Assembly: GCF_013170825.1 (NCBI RefSeq)
Contig: NZ_CP033365.1
Span: 1,302,001-1,366,000 of the forward strand
Direction: 5' to 3'
DNA: 64,000 bases
Source: Mesorhizobium sp. NZP2298
GTDB lineage: Bacteria; Pseudomonadota; Alphaproteobacteria; Rhizobiales; Rhizobiaceae
Part shown: positions 40,807 through 49,093 of the stretch, piece by piece
Layout of the letters: each line of letters begins with the position of its first letter
Position numbering within the stretch: the first letter of the stretch is position 1
The notes under the pieces: model-generated
Seen by the model: only the letters and a program-made list of their open reading frames with translations
The model's database searches: none
Told to the model about the DNA's origin: nothing
Position numbers and translations under genes: made by a program

Positions 40807-40908
40807 TTGATCTCCTCAGCCTTGGCGGCTCGTTATTGGTTGCAGCTCATATTCGCATGAACATAGGCATTTGTTACAGGTTCGCCCAGCGGCGGACTTT
40901 CGACAAGA

Positions 40909-42099
40909 TCAATGTTTCCGAGAAAGCTGCTTGGTCGCGCCTTCAAGCCCGGCCAGCGTCAGCGGGAACATGCGGCCGCCAAAGATGTCGCGGATCATCG
41001 CGATCGAATGGGTGTAGCCCCAGTTCTTCTGGTTTTCCGGATTGAGCCATACCGCGTTCGGCCATTGCTGCAGCAGGCGGCCGAGCCAGACGGCTCCGGC
41101 CTCCGGGTTCCAGTGCTCGACCGAACCGCCGGGGTGGGCGATTTCATAAGGGCTCATCGAGGCGTCGCCGACGACGATCACCTTGTAGTCCGGACCGTAT
41201 TTGTGGAGGAGGTCTGATGTCGGGATCACCTCGGCATGGCGGCGCCGGTTATCCTTCCACACGCCTTCGTAGAGGCAGTTGTGGAAATAGAAATATTCGA
41301 GCTGACGGAATTCGGCTCGTGCCGCCGAAAACAGCTCCTCCACGCCCTTGATATGGTCGTCCATCGAGCCGCCGACATCGAAGAACATCAGCAGTTTCAC
41401 GGCATTGCGCCGTTCAGGCCGCGTCTGCACGTCGAGATAGCCGTGCTCGGCGGTGGCGTGGATGGTGCCGGGCAGGTCGAATTCCTCCTCGGCGCCCTCG
41501 CGCACCCAGCGACGCAGCCGCTTCAGCGCTATCTTGATGTTGCGGGTGCCGAGTTCCACGGCATCGTCGAAATTCCGGAACTCGCGTTTGTCCCACACCT
41601 TCACCGCGCGTCGGTTGCGGCTTTCGTGCTGGCCGATGCGCACGCCCTCGGGATTATAGCCATAGGCGCCGAAGGGTGAGGTGCCGCCGGTGCCGATCCA
41701 TTTCGAGCCGCCCTGGTGGCGGCCTTTCTGCTCCTCCAGCCTTTGCTTCAAGGTTTCCATCAGCTTTTCGAAGCCACCGAGCGCCTCGACCAGCTTTTTC
41801 TCTTCCTCGGTCAGGTGTTTTTCGGCAAGCCGACGCAGCCATTCCTCGGGAATATTGGCGACGTCGACCGCATCCGGTCCGCCCAGCGCCTCGATGCCCT
41901 TGAAGACATGGGCGAACACCTGGTCGAAGCGGTCGATGTGGCGCTCGTCCTTCACCAAAGCGGCGCGGGCAAGGTAATAAAAACCCTCGACGTCATAGTC
42001 GACCAGCCCGGCTTCCAATCCTTCCAGCAGCGACAGATATTCCCTGAGCGAGACGGGAACACGCGCTGCCTTCAGTTCGAGGAAGAAGGGGATGAACAT
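40909..42099 (-). CDS. VWA-domain protein, CoxE-like partner of MoxR
   Basis: A 396-residue protein with a C-terminal von Willebrand A domain. The metal-site motif is FFDVGGSMDDH (DxGxS variant), followed by VVGDASMSPYEIAHPGG. The N-terminal half is charged and helical (LAEKHLTEEEKKLVEALGG). It probably acts with the MoxR ATPase two genes upstream to assemble or activate an unknown target. It begins 8 bp after the GNAT gene. Confidence 0.87.
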   Translation of the reverse strand: MFIPFFLELKAARVPVSLREYLSLLEGLEAGLVDYDVEGFYYLARAALVKDERHIDRFDQVFAHVFKGIEALGGPDAVDVANIPEEWLRRLAEKHLTEEEKKLVEALGGFEKLMETLKQRLEEQKGRHQGGSKWIGTGGTSPFGAYGYNPEGVRIGQHESRNRRAVKVWDKREFRNFDDAVELGTRNIKIALKRLRRWVREGAEEEFDLPGTIHATAEHGYLDVQTRPERRNAVKLLMFFDVGGSMDDHIKGVEELFSAARAEFRQLEYFYFHNCLYEGVWKDNRRRHAEVIPTSDLLHKYGPDYKVIVVGDASMSPYEIAHPGGSVEHWNPEAGAVWLGRLLQQWPNAVWLNPENQKNWGYTHSIAMIRDIFGGRMFPLTLAGLEGATKQLSRKH

Positions 42100-42106
42100 C
42101 TTCTAC

Positions 42107-42553
42107 CTATAGCAGATCATACTCGATGAAGCCGGTGCGACGCGCGACATGGTCGTAGAGCTTGCGCGCGGTGGTGTTGGTTTCGTGCGTCATCCAGTAG
42201 ACATTCCTGACGCCGATTTTTTCCGCCGCGTCCTTCACCGCCTTGATCAGCGCCGCACCGATGCCCTTGCCGCGCACGTCCGGGTCGGCGAACAGGTCCT
42301 GCAGATAGCAGTTGTTTTTCTCCGACCAGCCGGAGCGGTGGTAGAGATAGTGGGTGAGGCCGACCGCCTTGCCGTCGAGAGTGGCGATAAAGCCCTTCGG
42401 CTCGAACTCGCCTTCCGTGAACAGCCGCTTCCAGGTAACGACGTAGACCTCTTCCGGCAGCTTGGTTTCGTAGAAGGTGAGGTAGTCGGTCCACAGGCGC
42501 TTCCAGTCGGCGTGGTCGGACTGCGCGAGCGGGCGGACGATAATCTCAGACAT
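42107..42553 (-). CDS. GNAT-family N-acetyltransferase
   Basis: A 148-residue acetyltransferase with the acetyl-CoA loop DPDVRGKGIGAALIKAV (R/QxxGxG/A) and the late motif NVYWMTHETNTTARKLYDHV. The substrate is unknown. It lies between the MoxR and VWA genes on the same strand with small gaps, an unusual insertion into a pair that is normally adjacent. Confidence 0.9.
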   Translation of the reverse strand: MSEIIVRPLAQSDHADWKRLWTDYLTFYETKLPEEVYVVTWKRLFTEGEFEPKGFIATLDGKAVGLTHYLYHRSGWSEKNNCYLQDLFADPDVRGKGIGAALIKAVKDAAEKIGVRNVYWMTHETNTTARKLYDHVARRTGFIEYDLL

Positions 42554-42644
42554 TTCATTCCTCCGAAGGGTTCTGGCCGAAGCTGCCTTCCTGTCCTGCC
42601 GGCAGCAACGGTCCACAGAAGGGCAAAGCGCTATTGCTGCCTGC

Positions 42645-43484
42645 CTATTGCTGCCTTCTCGCCATGAAGGCCAGCCGCTCGAACAGATGGACGTCCTGTT
42701 CGTTCTTCAGCAGCGCGCCGTGCAGCTTGGGCAGCGCGTTCTTGGGGTCGGCGCGCAAATCTTCCGGCGCGATGTCGTCGGCCACCAGCAGTCTTATCCA
42801 GTCGAGCGCCTCGGAGGTCGAAGGCTTCTTCTTCAGGCCCGGTACGTCACGGATTTCGTAGAACTGGGTGAGGGCCGCCCGCACCAAATTCTGCTTGATG
42901 CCGGGATAGTGGACGTCGACGATCCTGTGCAGCGTGTCGACGTCGGGAAAACGGATGTAGTGGAAGAAACAGCGGCGCAGGAAGGCGTCAGGCAGCTCCT
43001 TCTCGTTGTTGGAGGTGATGATGACGATGGGGCGCACGGCGGCGCTTATGGTTTCGCCGGTCTCGTAGACGAAGAACTCCATGCGATCGAGTTCCTGCAG
43101 GAGGTCGTTGGGGAATTCGATGTCGGCCTTGTCGATCTCGTCGATCAAAAGCACGACCTTCTTGCCGGCCGCGAACGCTTCCCACAGCTTGCCGCGCTTG
43201 ATGTAGTTCTTGATGTCGTTGAACCTGGCATCGCCGAGCTGGCTGTCGCGCAGTCGCGAGACGGCGTCATATTCGTAAAGACCCTGCTGCGCCCGCGTCG
43301 TCGATTTGACGTGCCATTCGATGAGGTCGAGGTCGAGGGCGGCCGCCACCTGGCGGGCAAGCTCGGTCTTGCCGGTGCCGGGCTCGCCCTTGACCAGCAG
43401 GGGCCGTTCCAGCGCGATCGCCGCGTTGACGGCCACCATCAGGTCCTTGTCGGCGACATAGGCCGCCGTGCCTTCGAAACGCAT
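42645..43484 (-). CDS. MoxR-family AAA+ ATPase
   Basis: A 279-residue AAA+ chaperone-like ATPase. Walker A is KGEPGTGKTEL, Walker B is VVLLIDEIDKAD, sensor 1 is IVIITSNNEKELPDAFLRR. MoxR proteins work with VWA proteins to insert cofactors or activate complexes. ATG 43484 is used; MNEGAK 15 bases upstream is an alternative. It is the first gene of MoxR-GNAT-VWA. Confidence 0.92.
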   Translation of the reverse strand: MRFEGTAAYVADKDLMVAVNAAIALERPLLVKGEPGTGKTELARQVAAALDLDLIEWHVKSTTRAQQGLYEYDAVSRLRDSQLGDARFNDIKNYIKRGKLWEAFAAGKKVVLLIDEIDKADIEFPNDLLQELDRMEFFVYETGETISAAVRPIVIITSNNEKELPDAFLRRCFFHYIRFPDVDTLHRIVDVHYPGIKQNLVRAALTQFYEIRDVPGLKKKPSTSEALDWIRLLVADDIAPEDLRADPKNALPKLHGALLKNEQDVHLFERLAFMARRQQ

Positions 43485-43644
43485 TTTTGCTCCTTCGTTC
43501 ATTCCGGGCGACCGTAAGGAGGCGGCTCGGCCCGCGCAAGAGTGGGGCGGCGATGGCGACGTCGCGAGCCCCGCACGGAAAGAATGGCAACTCTCTGGCG
43601 CTCGGGGGACCATCGGCCTATATTGAGGGAGACGGTCTGCGCTT

Positions 43645-43800
43645 CCCGGCAGGAGAACATTTTCCCCGGGGCCTTAACGATCCTTAGGGAGCTGTCCCTG
43701 GGAAGACCCGTGGGTTTTCTCACACGGCGCCCACCTACTTTGTAGGTTCCCGGGATCGCTCTCTCCACCGGTTGCGTGGATCGTCACTTCTTGCATGCGC
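43645..43800 (+). ncRNA. ssrS: 6S RNA
   Basis: Recognised by sequence and by position just upstream of 5-formyltetrahydrofolate cyclo-ligase, the usual location. The RNA has the alphaproteobacterial 6S pattern: closing pairs CGATCC (43678-43683) with GGATCG (43778-43783); TCCCTGGGAA (43695-43704) with TTCCCGGGA (43747-43755); and a side hairpin ACCTAC-TTT-GTAGGT (43733-43747). 6S RNA mimics an open promoter and sequesters sigma70 RNA polymerase in stationary phase. The ends are estimates of plus or minus 15 bases. Confidence 0.85.
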
Positions 43801-43881
43801 TCGTGGATTCCGGTGGATGATGGGGTAGAAAACGTCGCTCCTAAAACGCCATCCATATCCGGCCTTTTCTATCGTGCGCGC

Positions 43882-44469
43882 ATGACATCTCTCAAAGACC
43901 TGAAAAAACAGCTGCGGCGCGAAGCGCTTGGACGCCGCGACGCGCTCGATGAATTCTGGCGGGTCGAGGCAGCGCTCGAAATGGCCGAGACGGCGCGCGA
44001 TCATCTCGCCATCGAGCCCGGCCAGATCGTATCCGGCTTCTGGCCGATGCGTTCGGAAGTCGACGTCAGGCCGTTGATGTTCGCCTTGCGCGAAAAGGGC
44101 GCGAGACTTTGCCTGCCGGCCATTCTCGACAAGACCACGATCGTCTTTCGCGAGCTGGTTCGCGGGGCACCGATGGTGGATATGGGCTTCGGCACGGTCG
44201 GACCCCATGAAGAGGCCGAGGTGCTTGATCCCGAGGTGATGCTGGTGCCGCTCGCCGCCTTCGACGCGCGCGGCCACCGCATCGGCTATGGCGCCGGCTA
44301 TTACGACCGGGCGATCGCGAAGCTCGTCGACAAGGGGCATGCACCCCGGCTGATCGGCATCGCCTTCGAATGCCAGGAAGTCCCGCAGGTTCCGGATGAG
44401 TCCCACGACGTCGTCATCCCGGAAATACTCACAGAGAACGGGTTGCGCCGCTTCGCACCGAAATTGTAG
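43882..44469 (+). CDS. 5-formyltetrahydrofolate cyclo-ligase
   Basis: A 195-residue enzyme that converts 5-formyl-THF and ATP to 5,10-methenyl-THF. The signature is visible: FWPMRSEVDVRPLM, the ATP site RGHRIGYGAGYYDRAIA, and VMLVPLAAFD. ATG 43882 is chosen. The frame is open to 43795, but that overlaps the 6S RNA. It is probably co-transcribed with 6S RNA, as in E. coli ssrS-ygfA. Confidence 0.94.
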   Translation: MTSLKDLKKQLRREALGRRDALDEFWRVEAALEMAETARDHLAIEPGQIVSGFWPMRSEVDVRPLMFALREKGARLCLPAILDKTTIVFRELVRGAPMVDMGFGTVGPHEEAEVLDPEVMLVPLAAFDARGHRIGYGAGYYDRAIAKLVDKGHAPRLIGIAFECQEVPQVPDESHDVVIPEILTENGLRRFAPKL

Positions 44470-44539
44470 ATAATGGAGGCATGATCTTTTCGCGGACGTC
44501 ATGCAGCTTTTGCTTCGCTGACTTTCGGTGCGGGATCAT

Positions 44540-45364
44540 ATGAGACTTCTCTTCCTCGGAGACATGGTTGGAAAAACGGGACGCACGGCGGTGTGGGAAC
44601 AACTGCCTGGCCTGATCTCGGATTTCAAACTCGACTTCGTCATCGTCAATGGCGAGAACGCCGCCGGCGGTTTCGGCATCACCGAAGAGATATTCCGAGA
44701 AACGATCGCGGCCGGCGCCGATGTCGTGACCACCGGCAACCATGTCTGGGATCAGCGTGACGCACTCGCCTTCGCGCCGCGCGAAGAGCGCTTCCTGCGC
44801 CCTTCCAATTTTCCCAAGGGCACGCCCGGGCGCGGGTCCGGCGTCTATATCGCCAGGAACGGTGCCAGGGTCCTGGTCGCCAACATCATGGGCCGGGTGT
44901 TCATGCATCCGGAGCTCGACGATCCGTTCCAGGCCGGAGAGCGCGAACTGGCCGCCTGTCCGCTCGGCGAGCAGGCCGATGCGGTGGTGATCGACTTCCA
45001 CGCCGAGGCGACCTCGGAGAAGATGTGCTTCGCGCATTTCGTCGACGGCCGCGCCAGTCTCGTCGTCGGCACTCACACGCACCAGCCGACCGCCGATCAC
45101 CAGATCCTCAATGGCGGCACGGGTTACATTTCCGACGCCGGCATGTGCGGCGATTATGATTCCTCGCTCGGCATGGACAAGGAGGAGCCGCTCAACCGGT
45201 TCCTGTCGAAAGTGCCGAAAGGCCGCTTCGAGGCTGCGACTGGACCTGCAACATTGTGCGGTGTCGGCGTGACTATTTCCGATCGCACGGGCCTGACCGA
45301 AAAGATCGCGCCGTTTCGTCGCGGGCCGAGACTTGAAGAAACGGCCCCGTCTTTCTGGTCGTGA
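44540..45364 (+). CDS. YmdB-like metallophosphoesterase (TIGR00282)
   Basis: A 274-residue calcineurin-like phosphoesterase. Metal ligands are seen in FLGDMVGKTGR, VNGENAAGGFG, TTGNHVWDQRD and VGTHTHQPTADHQIL. Bacillus YmdB hydrolyses 2',3'-cyclic nucleotides and affects biofilm and motility. In rhizobia the role is unknown. It follows the cyclo-ligase by 70 bp, the common order in this group. Confidence 0.92.
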   Translation: MRLLFLGDMVGKTGRTAVWEQLPGLISDFKLDFVIVNGENAAGGFGITEEIFRETIAAGADVVTTGNHVWDQRDALAFAPREERFLRPSNFPKGTPGRGSGVYIARNGARVLVANIMGRVFMHPELDDPFQAGERELAACPLGEQADAVVIDFHAEATSEKMCFAHFVDGRASLVVGTHTHQPTADHQILNGGTGYISDAGMCGDYDSSLGMDKEEPLNRFLSKVPKGRFEAATGPATLCGVGVTISDRTGLTEKIAPFRRGPRLEETAPSFWS

Positions 45365-45434
45365 CATTGATATAGAGGTTTGTAGTACCTAACTGCCGGC
45401 GACACTGCTCTAGATCGTAGAGGGGACGACCTCC

Positions 45435-46202
45435 ATGCAGCTCATTGAGTTCCTGGCGCCGCATTTTCAGTTTGTATCCGATCCAACGGCCTGGGTCGCG
45501 TTGCTGACGCTGGTGGTGCTCGAGATCGTGCTCGGCATCGATAATCTGATCTTCATCTCGATCCTGACCAACAAGCTGCCGGAAGCGCAACGGGCCCGCG
45601 CCCGACGGCTCGGCATCTCGGCGGCACTGGTCATGCGGCTCGTGCTGCTGGCCACCATTTCGGTCATCGTCCAGCTGACGACGCCGGTATTCACCGCATT
45701 CGACCACGGCTTCTCCTGGCGCGACCTGATCCTGATCGCCGGCGGCCTGTTCCTGGTGTGGAAGGCGACGAAGGAAATCCATCATACCGTCGATCCGGAC
45801 GACCATCAGGACACGATGCTGGGCGAGACGCTCAAGATCTCGCTGGCCGGCGCCATCTTCCAGATCCTGCTGCTCGACCTGGTCTTCTCGATCGACTCCA
45901 TCATCACAGCCGTCGGCATGACCGACGAGATCGCCATCATGTACATCGCGGTGATCGTGGCCGTCACCGTGATGATGCTGGCGGCGGGGCCGCTGGCCAA
46001 CTTCATCGCCCGGAACCCCAGCATCGTCATGCTGGCGCTGGGCTTTCTGTTGATGATCGGCATGACGCTGATCGCCGATGGCATGGGCTACCATGTGCCA
46101 AAGGGCTACATCTACGCGGCGATGGGTTTCTCGGCGCTGGTCGAGGGGCTCAACATGCTGGCACGGCGGCGCAAGAAAGCGAAATCCGGCGACGGGCACT
46201 AA
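45435..46202 (+). CDS. TerC-family membrane protein
   Basis: A 255-residue inner-membrane protein of the TerC/Alx/YjbE superfamily. It has about seven helices with the conserved acidic-in-helix motifs [16 protein letters not shown] and [15 protein letters not shown]. Relatives act in manganese export or in metallating exported enzymes. No tellurite gene lies nearby, so the tellurite name should not be used. The C-terminal tail is basic. Confidence 0.9.
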   Translation: MQLIEFLAPHFQFVSDPTAWVALLTLVVLEIVLGIDNLIFISILTNKLPEAQRARARRLGISAALVMRLVLLATISVIVQLTTPVFTAFDHGFSWRDLILIAGGLFLVWKATKEIHHTVDPDDHQDTMLGETLKISLAGAIFQILLLDLVFSIDSIITAVGMTDEIAIMYIAVIVAVTVMMLAAGPLANFIARNPSIVMLALGFLLMIGMTLIADGMGYHVPKGYIYAAMGFSALVEGLNMLARRRKKAKSGDGH

Positions 46203-46423
46203 GCGATCGGCAGCGGGATCATCATGACCAACCGCGCCCTAGCACTGCGCGCTGGACGAATTGAGCCGATTTATCTATAAGCCGGCCATTCCGACAGAGA
46301 ACGCCGTGCTTCCGTGGGTTGCACCTGGAACGCTCTGAAATTTTGAATTCGAGCATTTTTGCGAAGGGCAAGGTGATCCACCTGGCTGCAGGATGCTCTA
46401 GCCGAGAAGACGACAGGGGTGCC

Positions 46424-47173
46424 ATGGCTGGCCATTCGCAGTTCAAGAACATCATGCACCGCAAGGGCCGTCAGGACGCGGTGCGGTCGAAAATGTTTTC
46501 CAAGCTGGCGCGCGAAATAACCGTTGCCGCCAAGAGCGGCACGCCCGATCCATCGATGAACCCACGCCTGCGGCTGGCGATCCAGAACGCCAAGGCCGTG
46601 TCGATGCCGAAGGACAATATCCAGCGCGCCATCAACAAGGCCTCGATGGGCGATGCCGAAAACTACGAGGCTGTGCGTTATGAAGGCTATGGCCCAGGTG
46701 GCGTCGCCGTCATCGTCGAGGCCTTGACCGACAACCGCAACCGCTCAGCGTCGAATGTGCGCGCGGCCTTCACCAAGGCCGGCGGCGCGATGGGCGAAAC
46801 CGGCTCGGTGTCCTTCATGTGGGACCGTGTCGGCGAGATCTACTATCCGGCATCGGCCGGCAGCGCCGACAAGGTCATGGACGCGGCGATCGAAGCCGGC
46901 GCCGACGATGTCGAGTCGGACGAGGAAGGCCACACGATCTACTGCGCCTTCGAGAATCTCGGCGAGGTGTCGAAGGCGCTGGAGGCTTCGCTCGGCGAAG
47001 CGGAATCGGTGAAGCTGATCTGGAAGCCGCAAAACAATGTTCCGGTCGACGAGGAGCGGGCACAATCGCTGATGAAGCTGGTCGCTACGCTCGAGGACGA
47101 CGACGACGTGCAAAGCGTCTACGCCAACTTCGAAGTCGACGACGAGACCTTGGCCAAGCTCAGCGCGGCGTGA
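46424..47173 (+). CDS. yebC: YebC/PmpR-family regulator
   Basis: A 249-residue protein, first recognised by [20 protein letters not shown] at the N-terminus, then [20 protein letters not shown] and [18 protein letters not shown]. The family was described as transcription factors; some members ease ribosome stalling on proline stretches. ATG 46424 gives the canonical start. ruvC, often downstream in other genomes, is absent. Confidence 0.96.
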   Translation: MAGHSQFKNIMHRKGRQDAVRSKMFSKLAREITVAAKSGTPDPSMNPRLRLAIQNAKAVSMPKDNIQRAINKASMGDAENYEAVRYEGYGPGGVAVIVEALTDNRNRSASNVRAAFTKAGGAMGETGSVSFMWDRVGEIYYPASAGSADKVMDAAIEAGADDVESDEEGHTIYCAFENLGEVSKALEASLGEAESVKLIWKPQNNVPVDEERAQSLMKLVATLEDDDDVQSVYANFEVDDETLAKLSAA

Positions 47174-47183
47174 TCGGCGGGAT

Positions 47184-47231
47184 ATGAGCAGAGCTCAATC
47201 CGATATGAGCGGAGCTCAATCCGATATGAGC
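47184..47231 (+). repeat. 21-bp tandem repeat over the SelW-like start
   Basis: Two 21-bp units (47184-47204 and 47205-47225), differing by one base, followed by a partial third. Each carries ATGAGC and GAGCTCAATCCGAT in phase with the gene. Confidence 0.85.
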
Positions 47232-47552
47232 GAGAAGCCGTTGCCCGCCATCCGCATTACCTATTGCACGCAGTGCCAGTGGCTGTTGCGCGCCGGCTGG
47301 ATGGCGCAGGAGCTGCTCTCCACCTTCGGCACGGATCTCGGCGAGGTGACGCTGGTGCCCGGCACCGGCGGCGTCTTCACCGTCTCCTGCAACGACGTGC
47401 TGGTCTGGGACCGCAAGCGCGACGGCGGCTTTCCGGATGCGGCAAAACTCAAGCAGCTGGTGCGTGACGTGATCGACCCGGATCGGGATCTCGGTCATTC
47501 CGATCGCAAGGGCCACACGTCAAAAGGGCACGCGCAAAAAGACCCTGCCTGA
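47184..47552 (+). CDS. SelW/SelT-like Rdx-family protein with triplicated start
   Basis: A thioredoxin-fold protein with the CxxC redox motif in ITYCTQCQWLLRAGW, a Rdx-type core (FTVSCNDVLVWDRKRDGGFPD) and a basic tail. The selenocysteine of eukaryotic SelW is a cysteine here. Three in-phase ATGs lie at 47184, 47205 and 47226, each opening a copy of a 21-bp repeat. The family's own N-terminus (MSEKPLPAIRI) begins at 47226, so up to 14 extra residues may be added. It follows yebC by 10 bp. Confidence 0.85.
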   Translation: MSRAQSDMSGAQSDMSEKPLPAIRITYCTQCQWLLRAGWMAQELLSTFGTDLGEVTLVPGTGGVFTVSCNDVLVWDRKRDGGFPDAAKLKQLVRDVIDPDRDLGHSDRKGHTSKGHAQKDPA

Positions 47553-47587
47553 GCTGAGGCTTTTGCGTTTCATCGACTGCTTTGTTT

Positions 47588-47660
47588 GACGCAAGTCCCA
47601 AGGGAAAGCGCTGCGCGCTTTTCCCGGGAAAACCGCCTCACACTTTTCCTGGAATTGCTT
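47588..47660. repeat. Palindromic intergenic element, copy C
   Basis: GACGCAAGTCCCAAGGGAAA to TTTTCCTGGAATTGCTT. A longer internal part than copy A, with a second TTTTCCCGGGAAAA palindrome. It lies between the convergent SelW-like and DUF1772 genes, ending at the stop codon of the latter. Confidence 0.7.
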
Positions 47661-48137
47661 CTAGCGCAACGCGAAGATAAAGCAGGCCATCGCCACGATG
47701 GCGGTGATGGTGCGAACGTGGTTCCACATCACCCATTGGCTCAGATGGTTCGCCCACACGGCGGCACCGTTGCTGCTGGCCGGGTCGACAGCGGCAAGCG
47801 CATCGTTGAGAGGCACGTTGAAGACCATGGTCACGATCGGGTTGCCGATGACGTAGATCACCGCGCCGGCGAGCAGCCAGTACGAGCCGGACTGGGCCCA
47901 GCCCATAATGGCGGCGGCGATAAGCACCAGACAGAGCAGGCCGGTACCGAAAAGCGCCGTCATGAAAGTGGGCGTGATCACCGTGATGTTGATCGAATTC
48001 ATCGCCGCGATGCCTTGCGGGACAGGCAGCCGGGCAAGCGCCGCCATGACGAAATTGGAAAAGGCGAAGAACACGCCGGCGACGAGTCCCGAGCCGATCG
48101 CGGCAATGATGGTGAGAGCGGGAAGAAGCTTGATCAT
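47661..48137 (-). CDS. DUF1772 (anthrone oxygenase-like) membrane protein
   Basis: A 158-residue protein with four hydrophobic helices (ALTIIAAIGSGLVAGVFFAF, TPTFMTALFGTGLLCLVLIA, SYWLLAGAVIYVIGNPIVTM, VRTITAIVAMACFIFALR) and the family motif NVPLNDAL. Some fungal homologues oxidise anthrones; the bacterial role is unknown. It follows a truncated NmrA-like gene and is divergent from a TetR regulator. Confidence 0.85.
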   Translation of the reverse strand: MIKLLPALTIIAAIGSGLVAGVFFAFSNFVMAALARLPVPQGIAAMNSINITVITPTFMTALFGTGLLCLVLIAAAIMGWAQSGSYWLLAGAVIYVIGNPIVTMVFNVPLNDALAAVDPASSNGAAVWANHLSQWVMWNHVRTITAIVAMACFIFALR

Positions 48138-48157
48138 CTCAGTTGCTCCAGATTCGG

Positions 48158-48322
48158 CTAGCGGCGGTTTCGGTTGCGTAGGCGGAGAAGTCTTTCGGTG
48201 GACGGCGTGCCGGAACGGGAGCCGATCCGTACCGGAATGCCCCGCGCCGTCAGCCGCTCGGCGAGACGGCGGCCGGTCTTGCCGGTGCCGCCGAGGATCA
48301 GGATAGGTTTGGTGTCGGTCAT
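48158..48322 (-). pseudogene. Remnant of an NmrA-like NAD(P)-binding protein
   Basis: The first 39 residues (MTDTKPILILGGTGKTGRRL onward) are a good NmrA-type Rossmann start. The frame then ends after 54 residues instead of about 290. A strong ribosome site (CGGAGG) remains. An internal deletion is likely, bringing the DUF1772 gene close. NmrA-DUF1772-TetR is a recurring trio, so the missing part was probably lost recently. Confidence 0.7.
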
Positions 48323-48357
48323 GGTGGTTTCCTCCGTTTGAAAAACATGAGTAATAT

Positions 48358-48376
48358 TCACATTTGCAAAACGTGA
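48358..48376. promoter_or_regulatory. Candidate TetR operator
   Basis: TCACATTTGCAAAACGTGA is an imperfect palindrome with TCAC/GTGA arms. It sits midway between the divergent TetR gene and the NmrA remnant/DUF1772 pair, in an AT-rich patch. Confidence 0.55.
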
Positions 48377-48447
48377 TAAACCCTCGTATTTTGCGGGTCA
48401 AGCCATTTCCTCGGCGATCGTGCCGAATGCTTTATTGGAGACAGCCC

Positions 48448-49077
48448 ATGGAAGGCACGCCGGCCAACGAGCAGATCGCTTCGCCACGGCGGGCGCCGAG
48501 CCAGCAGCGCAGCCGCGAGCGGGTGGAGCGCATGCTGGCCGCAGCCTCGGCGCTGATCACCGAGCAAGGCAGCGATGCCATGCGCATGGGCGAAGTCGCG
48601 GAACGGGCGGGGGTGTCGATCGGCTCGCTCTACCAGTTCTTTCCCGACAAGCGGGCGATCATCTGGGCGCTGGCCGAGCGCTACACAGCCGAGAGCCAGG
48701 CCTGCATTTCAGCGGCACTCGCCAATGTCGGCGATGCCGAAGGCCTGCGGCGGGCTTTCTCGGACCTTGTCGATATCTATTACGGGCTGTTCCTGGCCGA
48801 GCCTGTGATGCGCGACATCTGGTCTGGCACGCAGGCCGACAAGGCGCTGCGCCAGCTCGAACTCGCCGACAGCCGGGCCAACGCTGAATTCCTTGTGGCG
48901 GTGCTGAAGCGCCTACATCCGGGCGCCGACCCGGTCTCCCTGGAGACGACCGCATTTCTCGTCTGGCAGATGGGCGAGGCCGCGATGCGGCTGGCCATCT
49001 CGGTCGACCGGCAGGAAGGCGACAGGCTGGTCGCCGCCTACAAGCGCATGGCGCTGCGGGAACTGACCGGAGACTGA
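48448..49077 (+). CDS. TetR-family transcriptional regulator
   Basis: A 209-residue regulator with an N-terminal helix-turn-helix (AASALITEQGSDAMRMGEVA, AGVSIGSLYQFFPDKRAIIW) and a C-terminal ligand domain. It is divergent from the DUF1772/NmrA genes with a palindrome between, so it probably represses them and itself. TTGGAG lies upstream of ATG 48448. The ligand is unknown. Confidence 0.9.
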   Translation: MEGTPANEQIASPRRAPSQQRSRERVERMLAAASALITEQGSDAMRMGEVAERAGVSIGSLYQFFPDKRAIIWALAERYTAESQACISAALANVGDAEGLRRAFSDLVDIYYGLFLAEPVMRDIWSGTQADKALRQLELADSRANAEFLVAVLKRLHPGADPVSLETTAFLVWQMGEAAMRLAISVDRQEGDRLVAAYKRMALRELTGD

Positions 49078-49093
49078 GTGGCCCTGCGCATGT

